This document shows positions 14,961 through 27,542 of a stretch of DNA of 64,000 nucleotides, piece by piece. Within the stretch, counting starts at the first letter, position 1, and every line of letters starts with the position of its first letter. The DNA is from Eleginops maclovinus (Eukaryota > Chordata > Actinopteri > Perciformes > Eleginopidae). The notes under the pieces are model-generated. The model was not told the origin of the DNA. It was given only the letters and a program-made list of their open reading frames with translations, and ran no database searches. Made by a program: the position numbers and the translations under genes. The stretch spans positions 1,572,901 to 1,636,900 of the forward strand of contig NC_086355.1 of NCBI RefSeq assembly GCF_036324505.1. Reading direction: 5' to 3'.

Positions 14961-15824
14961 GTATTGGACTTTTTTTAATGTAAACCTCAAATATTTGAGA
15001 AAAAGATCAGACTTTTTTTGCAGAAATTCCGACTTTTTTTCTCCAGATCTCAGAAATAATAAAGAAATAATAAAGAAATAATAATTCTGACTTTTCTATA
15101 AATCTCAAAACTCTAAGAAAATGATTCAGTTCAGATAACACACTATACCTCATTTTTTACTGGAAATATAAACTGGTACGGGATGGTTTTTTCAGACAAC
15201 ACTGAGTCAACGTACTGGAGTGTATAATTGGAGGATGCATCACAGCTGCAACTAGAACCTATTTCCATTAACGATGGGTCCAAAACAATGTGAAAATAGT
15301 CCGTATTAAGAAAAGTAGGAAATGACTGAGAGGCTGCAAACAGCAGATCATTTTTCTGCAGGTAAACTTAGTGGTATGGTGTTTCTTGCAATTCTTCAAT
15401 GCATCCCTAGTAGATTTAAATTTGGGCATGCAACTGACAGCTAAATGTCAGAAAAAGTTAAAAGTCTTACATCTCCATTTCTCATATTGGAATGACTTCT
15501 AGCAACAGCACAAACCTCAAAAGTAACGAGCGTTTAAAGACGTAAAACGGAGAAAAACAGCACATTTTTAGGCGGTTTCATTCCCTCCAACAACCGGATG
15601 AATCAACCGACCCTAACATGAATAATGAATCCCTTTTGAAGACGCCCGATCTCCCTGGAGTGGTATATGAAATCATCGCAGCTATGATCCATATTCTCTG
15701 TTCCGGTGGTAATGGGTTCTCTTAGTGACCCCTCTGGACTGAGAACCCATTTGTTCTATTAAATTTGACCCAAAGACGTTTTAGTGTTTCCCATAGCTGC
15801 AGCCTGAGACACTGACGCAAACAC

Positions 15825-15985
15825 TCTGTCATAATCATCTTATAAAAAGATGATTATTAATCATCTTTGGCAGAAAAGGAAGAAACCAAAACTAGTTAAT
15901 ATGTTTTGACCGAACACATTCATGTGGCAATATAGTGAGGTTCAAAAGTGATGCTTTTACGAAATAATCTCAACCCACAGAAATA
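15825..15985 (+). repeat. Diverged duplicate, copy 2, with a terminal hairpin
   Basis: This is the second copy of the block at 14.8 kb. It is preceded by the inverted repeat ATAATCATCTT-ATAAA-AAGATGATTAT. A shorter related piece (GATGCTTTTACGAAACATT) occurs near 16645, so this may be a small non-autonomous element. Confidence 0.6.
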
Positions 15986-18720
15986 AAATGCACTTCTGGT
16001 CAGGTCGAAAGAGAAATGCACGTCCTCTGCCCTAACCCTCTTCCATCACCATTACTGTAGTCAAATGCAGACTCCAAAACCAAGAACATGCTCACAGTTT
16101 GACATCATCTAAAATCTCAGACGCTATGTCTAGTCTCCTATGGATGGTATATCGCTGAATCCCCCAGCACTGGAACAGACCCATCAACAGAGGAAGAGTA
16201 ACGCTGTGATCCTCCCGTCTCCGGAGATGTGTGTCGGTGTGTTTGAGTTGTCAGCTGACGAGGACGAGCGACATGAAGAGTGACGGCTCAGAGTGCCGCA
16301 GTCCAGGTTTCTCAGAGACTTCACGTTAGAAACCTCGCTCTGACCCCCCCACTCACTCTTTTAGGATTTCTGACACCTGACTGACTGACAGGACGAGCGA
16401 TCCCATCAATCACCTCAGAGTGATTCAGCCCCACTGAGGCGCTGACCTACGTCTGAATTAATTGGTTTATATTAAACTGATCTGAGAGTGTTTTGCACTT
16501 TGCTTTTCTGATGTATCTTTGGCGTTTTAACCGGGTAAATTCAGACTACTCGTGCCACGGCGTACATTGAAGCACGTCCTTTGTGCGTTATCATTTCTGT
16601 ACATCGCACATCACCTCTCCGCTGTATACTGACCAAAAAATGAGATGCTTTTACGAAACATTTACAGAATCATGATAAATAATTAGGAATTCATCCATTC
16701 TTTTTACATTTAATTCACTCCTGCGAGAAGGATGTCATCTTGTTTTTAGACAACAACAACTGAATCCTGAGAAAATATGAAAGTTCAGAAAAAATAAAAT
16801 AATAATTCTTGCTTTTTTTCAGAAATATCAAACTGAGAAAAAATCCAGACGTTTTTCTGAAAACCAAACATTGCATTATCTCTTTATATCGCACATTATC
16901 TCTCCACTGTATACTGTCAACTTTTCCTCTTTCTTGCACAACACTCTGCAAGTTTCTGCACAGAACGCAACAGATCTTTGCTTCAACAACAGAAAGGTTG
17001 TACATATTTTACATCATATTTTTATCGTAGCTTCTGTTTCAGGTTGGTTTGTTTTGCAGCAGGATTACAGGAAAAGTAGCTCACTGATTTTCATGAAATG
17101 TGTGTTATGGTGCAATTGGCTATAAAGAACATACCAAAGTACCAAAACGTCTGCAGGATTTACGGCTTCTTTTTTTGGAAATCATTTTGGGGAAATAGTC
17201 TTGGTGGACGTCTTCACTCGCCAAGTGCAGCGGTTAAAAATGGAAATGAAATCAATATGAAATTGTGTCTCTACGATAAATTCCTTGCCTGTAGGAAACA
17301 GTTGCTGCATTTTTGAATAAAATAATATAAATAAAAAATAACTAAATTAATAAATACAAATTAGAAAAGAAATGAAATATTTAAATAAAATTAGTAAAAA
17401 ATAAAACTGTTTGGTAAATTCCTTGCAGGGTTTTGTCGACACCGGGTAACTATATTTTTCTAGAAAATCCCCTCTAAATTATTGGTTATTTTCTGCTCAC
17501 TAAGCCCGTGTTTTCATTTCTCTCTATCCCCTTTTGTCGTATTCTTATCCGATTGTTTTGCTTTTTTAAATCTCCAAATAATAACAATGTTTTATCCAAT
17601 TGCATCTGATTTAAGGATTAGCGAGGCTGAGTACAGCCGGCAGTAACCAGCCACAAATCCTCACTGATACCAAAATATGAGAGCGGAAACATCCACAGGA
17701 AAACTCACAGGTCTTAACGGAGCTTCCAGACAGCTCAGCAGTTGGCAGGAGAAAAATGGAGGCAAATAAAAAAGGAAGGCGAGAGGAAAGCTAAAGCCTC
17801 CCGTCCAATCCCCTGAGTGTTTCGGGTCGTGAGCCAAGTGTGAGATTTGCAGCCGGGTGCTGATTCCACTGTGTGCAGACAGAGGAGGCACTCTGTGGAT
17901 TAACTGGCTGATTTAATGCCTAACGTTAAACAAGAAGCCAATCAGCTCAGTCAGATAGAGACGCACAGTCTTCACAGTGTATTAAAGTAATTAATGCTGC
18001 CGTTGCACGTTAGAAAAACAGCAGGAGAAAAGAGCCAGCGTTCCTGTCACCTGGAGAAAAAAGTCAGAAAAATGTCAAAGAATTTCCACTATGTCTTTGA
18101 TTAATTACAGACCGGAAGGAGATGGAAACCAAGCTCAAATCCAACTGATTCATACCATCATCTCAATCTGCGCTCCATCGATGCAATCAGGGGTTACTTC
18201 TATAATTATTGCAGATCATTTTGAGAAACTGCATACAATTTTATCCAAAGCATTAACTTACAATGAATTCAATCAACCATGAAGATCCAAATCCTGCAGG
18301 TTCATCATTGTTTGCATCTCCAAAACGATGCACAACCTCGATAAAAACTAGGGAAACCGTCTCATGGTGGCATGTCTTTGCTCCACAGGGCAAACTGCAG
18401 TCTACATCCAGATATACATCTTGACTAAAGACACAAACATGTTTTATGAAGTCACAGCGACCTAAATCTTTGTTGAATGCATCCTCAGAAGTTCCTCGTT
18501 GAGTCTAAGTAAACGTTTGTAGTAAATAGGGGTTCATTGAGGAACGAATCTTGTACTCGTTTTCCTACAGGACCCCCACATACCGCAGGTACTGGTTAAA
18601 CCTAAAACTAAAAAAAGGATTCCAATAAAGAGTGACGTACGCAGGATCTATAAAGGTATCAATCATCATTATTTCCCTGGAAAATGATAAAGGAACATGC
18701 AACTATTCCAGTCTTTACGA

Positions 18721-18721
<1 letters not shown>

Positions 18722-18763
<42 letters not shown>
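18722..18763 (+). repeat. (AC)n microsatellite
   Basis: Perfect; faces the (GT)n tract 90 bp downstream in inverted orientation. Confidence 0.98.
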
Positions 18764-18765
<2 letters not shown>

Positions 18766-18850
18766 TTTCTACATTACCTTTCTAGCACGGACAACCTGAA
18801 AACATGTCACCTCCGGACGGGGCAGTAAAGTCCTTTGCCTGATGTCATGA

Positions 18851-18875
18851 TGTGTGTGTATGTGTGTGTGTATGT

Positions 18876-18931
<56 letters not shown>

Positions 18932-18937
18932 GTGTGT

Positions 18938-18980
<43 letters not shown>
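18851..18980 (+). repeat. (GT)n microsatellite with TA steps, 130 bp
   Basis: GT units interrupted several times by TATG. Confidence 0.98.
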
Positions 18981-18981
<1 letters not shown>

Positions 18982-19987
18982 TTTCTGCTGCAACATTAAT
19001 GGGGCGGATGGTCCATTAGCTCGATGACATCATCCAGCGGGTAAATCATTGATAAGCTTTGGGGCCGGATCAGAGGGGCTCCCATTAAGGCTCCACCCCC
19101 CACCCCACCCCACCCCAACAGAAGACAACATGTCTACGTGAGCAGCCTGGGGGGGGGGCGGGGGGGGGGGAGACGCCAGAAAATATGACCACAGACATCA
19201 GACGAGGGAAACTATGAGAGAGAAAACTGTATTCAGAGACGGGCTGACGGTGAGTTCAGGTTTTGGTTTGCCCTCTAGCACTGTACTGGAGAAGACACCA
19301 CACCCCACAACACCACCCCACCCCACCCCACCCCACACCACACACTTATAATAAAACATGATATAACCTCTGAAGTGACGTATAGTATACGTAGCTGTGA
19401 TGGAAAGCTCTGGAGCACGGCGAGACTGAACTTGACGGAAACACTGAAGGTTTATTTTGAAGTTACGGCCGGAGAATTGACAGACATGTGCTGCAGCCAC
19501 AAGGTGACACAGCGCTTCCCTAAACCAATTTTGAATCTCTCTCCCCCCGGTGCCATGTGTTTAGCAGGTTCTGAGAGAGGAATCAACATTCTGCATGACT
19601 AAACATAACAAACAAAGCACTGTAACACTGTCTCACAGGCAGGAGTAAGGAGACTAAACACAGAGAGCGTGCTCAGCGATCAGAGTACACACTGATAAAC
19701 GGGGTCAAAGTTATGGGTCTACAGAACATATCTTTCTCAACAGAAGCTTTCTGCTACAGGTCAGCAGTCAGGAGCCACTGATAAATAATCATGGAACCAT
19801 TAATACATTTCATAGTTGATAACAGATGATTGCACAGGCTGTAGAATGTCTAAAAATTGTGAAAAATGGACTTCTTGCTTTGTCCGACAACTTGGGTCTT
19901 CTTAACCAACATGCCAATTGTATATCTTTATTAACCATTTAATTACAGTTAGTCACAACTTAGACAAACTGATACGAGTGCTGCGGT

Positions 19988-20420
19988 TTAACCCATTCAG
20001 ACCAGATCACGCATCTGTGCGTAGTTCCCATTAAGGCCGCCAAACGCGTCTGTGTCATTTTGAGCGGTGTCGTCTTTTTCGAGGCACGTGGCCAAATACA
20101 TGCACTGTGATTTGCTGAAATACTCTTGGGGTGAGTGACAGAGATGCTTAGGGATTTTTTTTAAACTCATGTGACTAATAAAATGCGCTGTGATTGGTCG
20201 AAATGAGCCTTCACGTGGAGTACGTTTTGGTCAAAAATGTTAAGACACCGTGCTAGCGATCCGTCGTGGCTGACTCAAGTGAAGGAAGTGAAACTGACGA
20301 AGTAATTGATATGGATTTTAATGAAGATATGGAGGATGAGACAGGACCAGATTTAAATGATATCCCAGATGTTTTTGGATGTTTATTGATAAAAAAGAAA
20401 TGCAGTTGAAGATTACAGCC
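19988..20420 (+). repeat. Possible piggyBac-like remnant
   Basis: A TTAA followed by CCCATTCAGACC resembles a piggyBac-type end and target. About 270 bp further in, a short frame reads VADSSEGSETDEVIDMDFNE and stays acidic, like piggyBac transposase N-termini, then stops at about 20410. There is no transposase core and no second end was found. This is a weak assignment. Confidence 0.3.
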
Positions 20421-20424
20421 AAGC

Positions 20425-22191
20425 AAGTCAGTCAAGTTGAAAGCCAAAGAATAAGCTTTTTATCTCGTGTTTTTATCGGCTATAGAGCCTGAGAAATTAA
20501 GGTTGTAGTAGGCGTTGACACATTTGGAATATTTTTCTGAAAACCCTCAGCTTTTGAGAGCAGGTGTTAGACCTAAATGGGCTAAAGAAGCTCCTTTCCT
20601 TATATGTGTCTGGAAGTTACAAGAGATTAACTGGTTTGAGTTGTTCTGTATTTGTTTTGAGCGCACACTGTTCCTCCAGTGCAAACGGAGATCAATCATT
20701 CAGAGATTATCCATACGGCAGGATTTGGCTGATGAGAAACTGATATGAAAATAATTTCTGAGATATTTATTCTCTTCAGTCGAGCAAAATGGAAAACCCA
20801 CAGCGTCTTAATTAGAGAAAAACAGATGAGACGTGTTCTTAATCCCAATAAGAGCGGCACAAACAAACACCAGACGTGAGATTAACCCAGAACCAAAGTC
20901 TGCTCTCATTTGTTTTGCTAATCACGCTAATTAAAACTAATGAGAAGCATCGGTTTTATAATGGGGCTTAAAACTGTTACACATATCTCTCTTTTAAGAG
21001 CAAAAATGATCCTATTATATTCAGTAATCAGCTGATGCAACGAAGGATTTCCTCATTAACGAACCACTGTGAAATCACCGACAGAAGGCCTGATTATCTG
21101 CTGCGCTGTTTTTTATTCTGTCTAATTTAGGAAGTCGGATTCCCAGAGCAGAATAGTTTTGCATCAAAAGCGATAGAGGGGTGGAGAGGAATAAATGATG
21201 CCGATAATAAAAACAGCACGAGAGGGCGATGAAGCCGTCAGCGCAGCTCAAATCAACGGGATTCAGCAGCAAAAACCAGCAGGAGTACCCCCATAATACA
21301 GGGCAAAAACTCCTCTTTAGATAGGGGTGCAGGAATGAGTCCTCAAACCTGGACATGAGTCAGCATTCAAATGCTAGGGTATGCGGTTGAGTTAAAGTAC
21401 CACTATACTAACGTCAAAATACTACCTGTTATTTTATGCCGTGGAACAAAACTCTTCCACTTCTGATAACCACAGAACTTATTTCAGGATAACAACCAAA
21501 CACACATCCAGAAAACCATTGACTTCCATACCAGGGGACAGAAAGTAGGAAAATGATGACTAGCCTATATCCTAGCTTTTAGCTTGCGGAGATTGCCTCA
21601 AAATGTATAAAAGTGGAGTAAATATGTGGAGATTATCCTGCTGGACAAAACATGTCAGTATCATAAACTGTTTCTCTGCAATAATCCAAAATCCACGAGA
21701 GAAAATCCCACTGGATTTTTGTGGATGCACCAGAGAGATGCTGCCTTCAGGGCCCACGACAAAAATACATCATCCCTGCACCACTGTTTTATTAAAGCTC
21801 GTATTCCTGGGTTCGCTCTCAGGACAGAGCTGAACACTGTGTCCTGTGTGTGACACCGCAGCCTCAAAGACTGAAATAAAAAATACTGAGAAGCAGACCT
21901 CCCTGACGGAAGCCTCTCTGCTGGGAACCCAGTCGACCACAACCCGTCAACATGGAGAGGAATCAGGAGTGGAAACTCTGACACTAAAACACAACGTCCC
22001 AAAACAATGCAGAGCTTCAGCGCCGCGGAGGAGATCGATGCAATCAATCGGACTTCTGATCAGCGCTGCAGTGCATTTCAATAATGAAAGGGAGCTGGAT
22101 CCCTACCAACAAAACCACCGTGAATCCCTCTGATGAGGAGCGATGAATCACGTCTTGGATCGAGATGGACAGTGCGTGCAAAAGAGAGAAT

Positions 22192-22192
<1 letters not shown>
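20425..22192. other. Intronic sequence, no gene recognised
   Basis: Mostly unique sequence. A few small open frames carry no recognisable domain. Confidence 0.55.

Positions 22193-22278
<86 letters not shown>
22193..22278 (+). repeat. (GT)n microsatellite, 86 bp
   Basis: Perfect tract. Shorter (AC)n tracts at 22397-22416 and 22473-22493 and an interrupted (GT)n at 22586-22636 follow. Confidence 0.98.
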
Positions 22279-22281
<3 letters not shown>

Positions 22282-22774
22282 GTGGATCTGCACAGTGGTC
22301 AGCATATTGGCTCGGCCATTTCCTCCTCGCTCAGGCTGCAGTCTATAAAAGTTAATGAGCGCACTGAGCACTGACACGCAACGATGCATCCGTGCACACA
22401 CACACACACACACACAACTGTGTTTGTATGATTGCAGATACATTTAATAGAGCATGTGTGGTTTAAATCATCACACACACACACACACACACACGGCAGG
22501 AGGCTTCCTCGCTTTCTCCTCAAATTTCACACACTTCAGTTGTAAGCCGCCTTACATAACACCGCTCCTGCAGATCCGATGCCAGTGTGTGTGTGTGTGT
22601 ATGTGTGTCCGTCCATGTGTGTGTGTGTGTGTGTGTGATTTATCAGGCCATGGGGATCTTTCACTGGTCAGTAATAAGTGTGGAAGCGATAGCCACTGTC
22701 CTGAACTTCATATTCTCTGCATCCCCGAAAAGGAAACGAAATGACAGAATGAGAATGAACGGTGGCAATGCATT

Positions 22775-22950
<176 letters not shown>

Positions 22951-22967
22951 TATTATTAAGTGTTGCA

Positions 22968-23008
22968 GCAGCATTGCTAACAGATTTCCCATCTGTTAGC
23001 AATGCTGC
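22968..23008 (+). repeat. Perfect 18-bp inverted repeat with 5-nt loop
   Basis: GCAGCATTGCTAACAGAT at 22968-22985, loop TTCCC, and its exact complement at 22991-23008. Palindromic on both strands, so any transcript of intron 1 would fold here. Confidence 0.9.
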
Positions 23009-23460
23009 GTTCTGTTAGCATTACACGAGCTAGCATTTCTGGATAAATGCACTGAATGAAGGACATGGAAACTATCATTTTGCTCAAGCATTTTTGTTGA
23101 ACCTGTATTTTTCTAAGTGCAAGAAGACTTTTATTTAATGCAAGTTTAAGAATGTAAACAAAAGTTGCATCATTCCTTAGACCTAGCCGTCAGCTTGCAG
23201 CCTCGTTGCACGACATGCTTTCTGTATTTTCAGAATTGAAAAGGAGGGTTTTTTTCAACCTGTGCATGCCTTTCATTTCCAAGTGTGAAATAAAAGTGCT
23301 GCATATAATTTCCCCTTATCACCCCCCTCATGTGTTCGCTCTTATATAAGCATTGCTTCCAACAGCCTACACTCCATGTTCTCCTCGTTGTTGTTTTTCT
23401 CTCACTAATGCGAGGTCTTTGTAAGATACCTCCGGCCTACAGAAAGTGGTCTTGGGAGGA

Positions 23461-23461
<1 letters not shown>

Positions 23462-23499
<38 letters not shown>
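23462..23499 (+). repeat. (AC)n microsatellite
   Basis: Perfect tract of 19 units. Confidence 0.97.
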
Positions 23500-23502
<3 letters not shown>

Positions 23503-24045
23503 AGAATGGCATTCTTAGGTTTTGTGCGTCAGAGCGCTCCATACGTCTGAGCAGAGTCATGGCAACGCAGCGAGCACAATGAGCGCTTTATACTATAGTG
23601 ATGTCGGCGACACGTCAGAGAGAAAAGGGCATTTTATCTGCCGTGATTTGCTGAAGAAGGTTTTGTCGATAGTCAAGAATCAACAGAGGTCTGCAGGAAT
23701 CTTCTCAAGTTCGGTGTTAAAGAATTGCTGAAGTCACAGATAATGTGGACGAAATGCAGGTTTTCTTTTAAGGATTGATTGATTAGTTTAGTTGTATTGA
23801 TAGAAGATGAGATGTGCTCAGAAATACTCCTTAAACACTGTAAGTGTTACAGACTGAGTCATGGCTATGTGCAAACAACAAACCACCAAAACATCTGGAG
23901 AAAACGTTCGGACACTTCGTGTTCCGCTCAAAGAAATGTCAAATTAACCACTACCTCCTCCGAGAACCAAACACATTTCTGATGGTTTCCAGAATTTTAT
24001 TATGACTCTGAACCACAAACATGCTGCAACTATAACAGCCTGTCT

Positions 24046-24796
24046 GCTAATGTTGGACTATAAAGGAGCTACAGCACGGTCACATGACTTCACGTCACCA
24101 CCGCTAAGCTAAAGGAGGCTAATGTTGGACTATAAAGGAACTACAGCACGGTCACATGACTTCACTTCACCACCGCTAAGCTAAAGGAGGCTAATGTTGG
24201 GCTATAAAGGAACTACAGCACGGTCACATGACTTCACTTCACCACCGCTAAGCTAAAGGAGGCTAATGTTGGGCTATAAAGGAACTACAGCACGGTCACA
24301 TGACTTCACTTCACCACCGCTAAGCTAAAGGAGGCTAATGTTGGACTATAAAGGAACTACAGCACGGTCACATGACTTCACTTCACCACCGCTAAGCTAA
24401 AGGAGGCTAATGTTGGGCTATAAAGGAACTACAGCACGGTCACATGACTTCACCTCACCACCGCTAAGCTAAAGGAGGCTAATGTTGGGCTATAAAGGAA
24501 CTACAGCACGGTCACATGACTTCACATCACCACCGCTAAGCTAAAGGAGGCTAATGTTGGGGTATAAAGGAACTACAGCACGGTCACATGACTTCACGAC
24601 ACCACCGCTAAGCTAAAGGAGGTTAATGTTGGGCTATAAAGGAACTACAGCACGGTCACATGACTTCACATCACCACCGCTAAGCTAAAGGAGGCTAATG
24701 TTGGGGTATAAAGGAACTACAGCACGGTCACATGACTTCACTTCACCACCGCTAAGCTAAAGGAGGTTAATGTTGGGCTATAAAGGAACTACAGCA
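24046..24796 (+). repeat. Minisatellite A, array 2 (72-bp unit, about 10 copies)
   Basis: Same unit and orientation as the array near 2.5 kb. The first copy reads AAAGGAGCTACAGC and later copies read AAAGGAACTACAGC. The variants GGACTATAAA, GGGGTATAAA and TTCACTTCACC alternate along the array, which shows separate local amplification. Confidence 0.97.
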
Positions 24797-27354
24797 GGCT
24801 TTTAGTCCATAAGATTGATATCGCTTTGGTACAACATGAAAATGGCTTTGGCTGCGTTTCCTGTTTGAGTTTGTGAGTCATCATATTAACATTTCACCGA
24901 GAGCAACATCAGATTTCTGCCTGATCCACAACTTCTCCAGGACTCGGCGCGAGGAGCCAGAACGCCACTTCCTGCCAAGAGACAGACTTCAAAAGAAGTG
25001 AGCGGCCATTATGTTCTCCTGCAGCAGAGATTCGCTCCGTGGCCTGAAGGCCGAGCACAGGAGGAAATCAACAATGACAGGCAGAACGAGAGAGGTGGAG
25101 GGAAGGGAAATGAAAGGAGAGCAAAGGATGTGTTTGGAGAATGGACGCACCGATTGCATATTTTTTGGGCTGTTTCGGATCAACGTTTTCTTTAATGTCT
25201 GACCTGCTGATTTTTTATTCCCTGTAAGAAATATATTGAAACATTATCTACTTTATTTATGTAACACTTTCTTCTTCCTCCTCCTTTCAATCATGGGTTA
25301 TATAAACTGCTAAAAGTGTTCATGATTAGAGAATTGTAAACCATGAGTGGAACAAATAAACATTTAAAATGTTGATCAATTCAATTAAAAGATGTAAAAT
25401 GAAACATCTTTTAAATGAAAAAACTTAATTAAGACATTGATAATTACAACATCCAATAATTGGAAAAGAAAGTAAATTAAAACAATAATAATAAAAGTTA
25501 AGGATTGAAAGAATTCAAACAAATTAACTAAATTACAAATAAAAATATATAGAAAAAACGAATATCCTCCCCTTACCCCTCAACCCAACCCCTAACCCTA
25601 CCTCAACTTTGTCCCTTCCTGTTCTTTCCTTGATCACTTGCCTTTAAATCTTCTCCCGCTCTCCCTCAAATGCAGCGCCACACATCTCAGCGCTGTATCT
25701 GATTTCCTCTGCAGAACGCATTGATCTACACGCCACTGAAGCTTCCCCAAACAGCCCTCTGCACAGAACACACTTAATCTATAGCCGCACGGTCAATTGT
25801 CTGGGAGCCGGCGAGAGGAACTCAATACTCAGCAGAAAGACAGCTGGGAGCAGAGCCCTTTTTTCTCCGACCCAATAGGTTCCCGTGTGCTTGTAAAGGC
25901 CATCTTTTTATCCTGAGTGCGCCGCGGACACAGCCTCCCGCATCTCGGCGGGACCTGAGGTCTGAAAACTCTGACCTTTACCTCGTCTGCTACCTGTCTG
26001 AGATGGAATAGTCAAATAAAGCGAGGTTCTGTCTCCTTTCCTAACTACTTTTCCTTATCTTGAGTGAGAAAAGTCATGGGGTTAAAGGAAAGACTTAAGA
26101 AGAGAGACTGTACTGACACTGGGAGATGAATTACAATGAGCTGGAGGGTGTTAGTGAGTCTTTAAAGAGGCCCTATTATCTGTTATGGGGTTTATTTCTT
26201 CCCTGTAGTGTAGGTTTTAGTGCATGTCAATGGTCTGCTGAAGCTAAAATCACTGTCTTACCTCCAGAGGGAGTTGTTTTTCCTGTGTGTGCTGGACAGG
26301 CACCTGCACACCAGTCCTGTTTGGTTTAATAGTCTAAACATCCACATTTAAAAGAAATTTGCCAACATATCTGGCATCATTTCTGACGCTGCATGTCCAT
26401 TCATCCATTTTATTTATTGCCTTTTCTCCGTTTTATTTGCGTTTGCCTAAATGTGTAATTATTCCACTATGTTTTTAGTATATGTGTCCCCTGTAAAGCA
26501 CTTTGAAATGCACCAACTTGCATGAAAGGGGCAATAGAAATAGAAATGTTGTTTACTTTGCACTGTGCGTTCATCCTTTTATAATCCTGGCTCAGCTCCC
26601 TTTGTTGCCAACATTTTTTATTTGCTTTGTCTCCCCGCCTGCTCTCTCAGCGTGTATTTGAAATTGAGGGATGATCGGTCGTTGCGTTGTCTCCTGGTCT
26701 CAGTGCCGCATGTTAACGCGGATCCCTCCCACTTTGAAGCTGCAATTTATTTTGTGGACAGCACTTTTGTTTTCCACCGTGCCGTTCATCATAAACGCCG
26801 CAGCATGAAAGCGCTCGCCGGAAATGGTTAAATGGTGTCGAGAAAATAACACTGTTGTTGTGTTTCATCTGCACTCAGCAACACGCCTGCAGGAGTGTGA
26901 GGTCATTTAAATCCAGTTGTCAATAAATAACAGTGTTTTTTATCGCTGGTGCTTATTTTGATGGAAGTCCAAGGCTTTTTACGATAAAAGAGTTGCAGTT
27001 AAAGCTCAAACGATGGATAAAAATGTGGAAAAAGTTATGGAAATATGACTTGCGAGGAAGGTTACAGTCTCCTTACATCCCCACACACATCTCAAGTTTA
27101 CAGCTCTTCACTTGAGATCAGATGCTTTATGTACAGCATCAATTATTCACCAAGACTGTTTCCATGCACTTTTGTTTGCCGTCAGCCAAAAGCTCCAACT
27201 GTTCTGTGATTTTATGCAGACACACACTTGAGATGAGACTTTATAATCACTTGTTAGGCTGCAGTAAGAGAAATATACCGAATAAGAATGTGAAAAGTAT
27301 AAAAGATATGCCACAAAATCAGAATAAGTTCAAATAAAGTCATGAATAAAACTT
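24797..27354. other. Intronic sequence, AT-rich in part
   Basis: 25210-25560 is AT-rich low-complexity sequence. An R1 repeat lies at about 26.2 kb. Nothing else was recognised. Confidence 0.55.
26155..26300 (-). repeat. Dispersed repeat R1, terminal part
   Basis: The plus strand reads TAAAGAGGCCCTATTATCTG ... GTGCATGTCAATGGTCTGCT ... CCTCCAGAGGGAGTT, the reverse orientation of the copies at 0.7 and 41.6 kb. Confidence 0.7.
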
Positions 27355-27542
27355 CTAGAAGGAAGGGAGGGAGGGAGGAAGGAAGGAAGGAAGGAAGGAA
27401 GGAAGGAAGGAAGGAAGGAAGGAAGGAAGGAAGGAAGAGAGGGAGGGAGGGAGGAAGGAAGGAAGGAAGGAAGGAAGGAAGGAAGGAAGGAAGGAAGGAA
27501 GGAAGGAAGGAAGGAAGGAAGGAAGGAAGGAAGGAAGGAAGG
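27355..27542 (+). repeat. (GGAA)n block with (GGGA) interruptions
   Basis: A homopurine tract of about 188 bp: GGAA repeated, broken by AGAGGGAGGGAGGGAGG near 27436-27452. It gives long open frames that are not genes. GGAA repeats are potential ETS-factor sites and homopurine tracts can form triplexes. Confidence 0.98.

Larger units (their letters stand above)
12424..18721. other. Intronic sequence with old repeat debris
   Basis: Apart from the fragments listed, there are decayed T-rich stretches resembling TTCTGACTTTTTTCTCAGAA near 15000-15110 and 16700-16870, and an AT-rich low-complexity run at 17315-17410. No exon was recognised. Confidence 0.55.
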
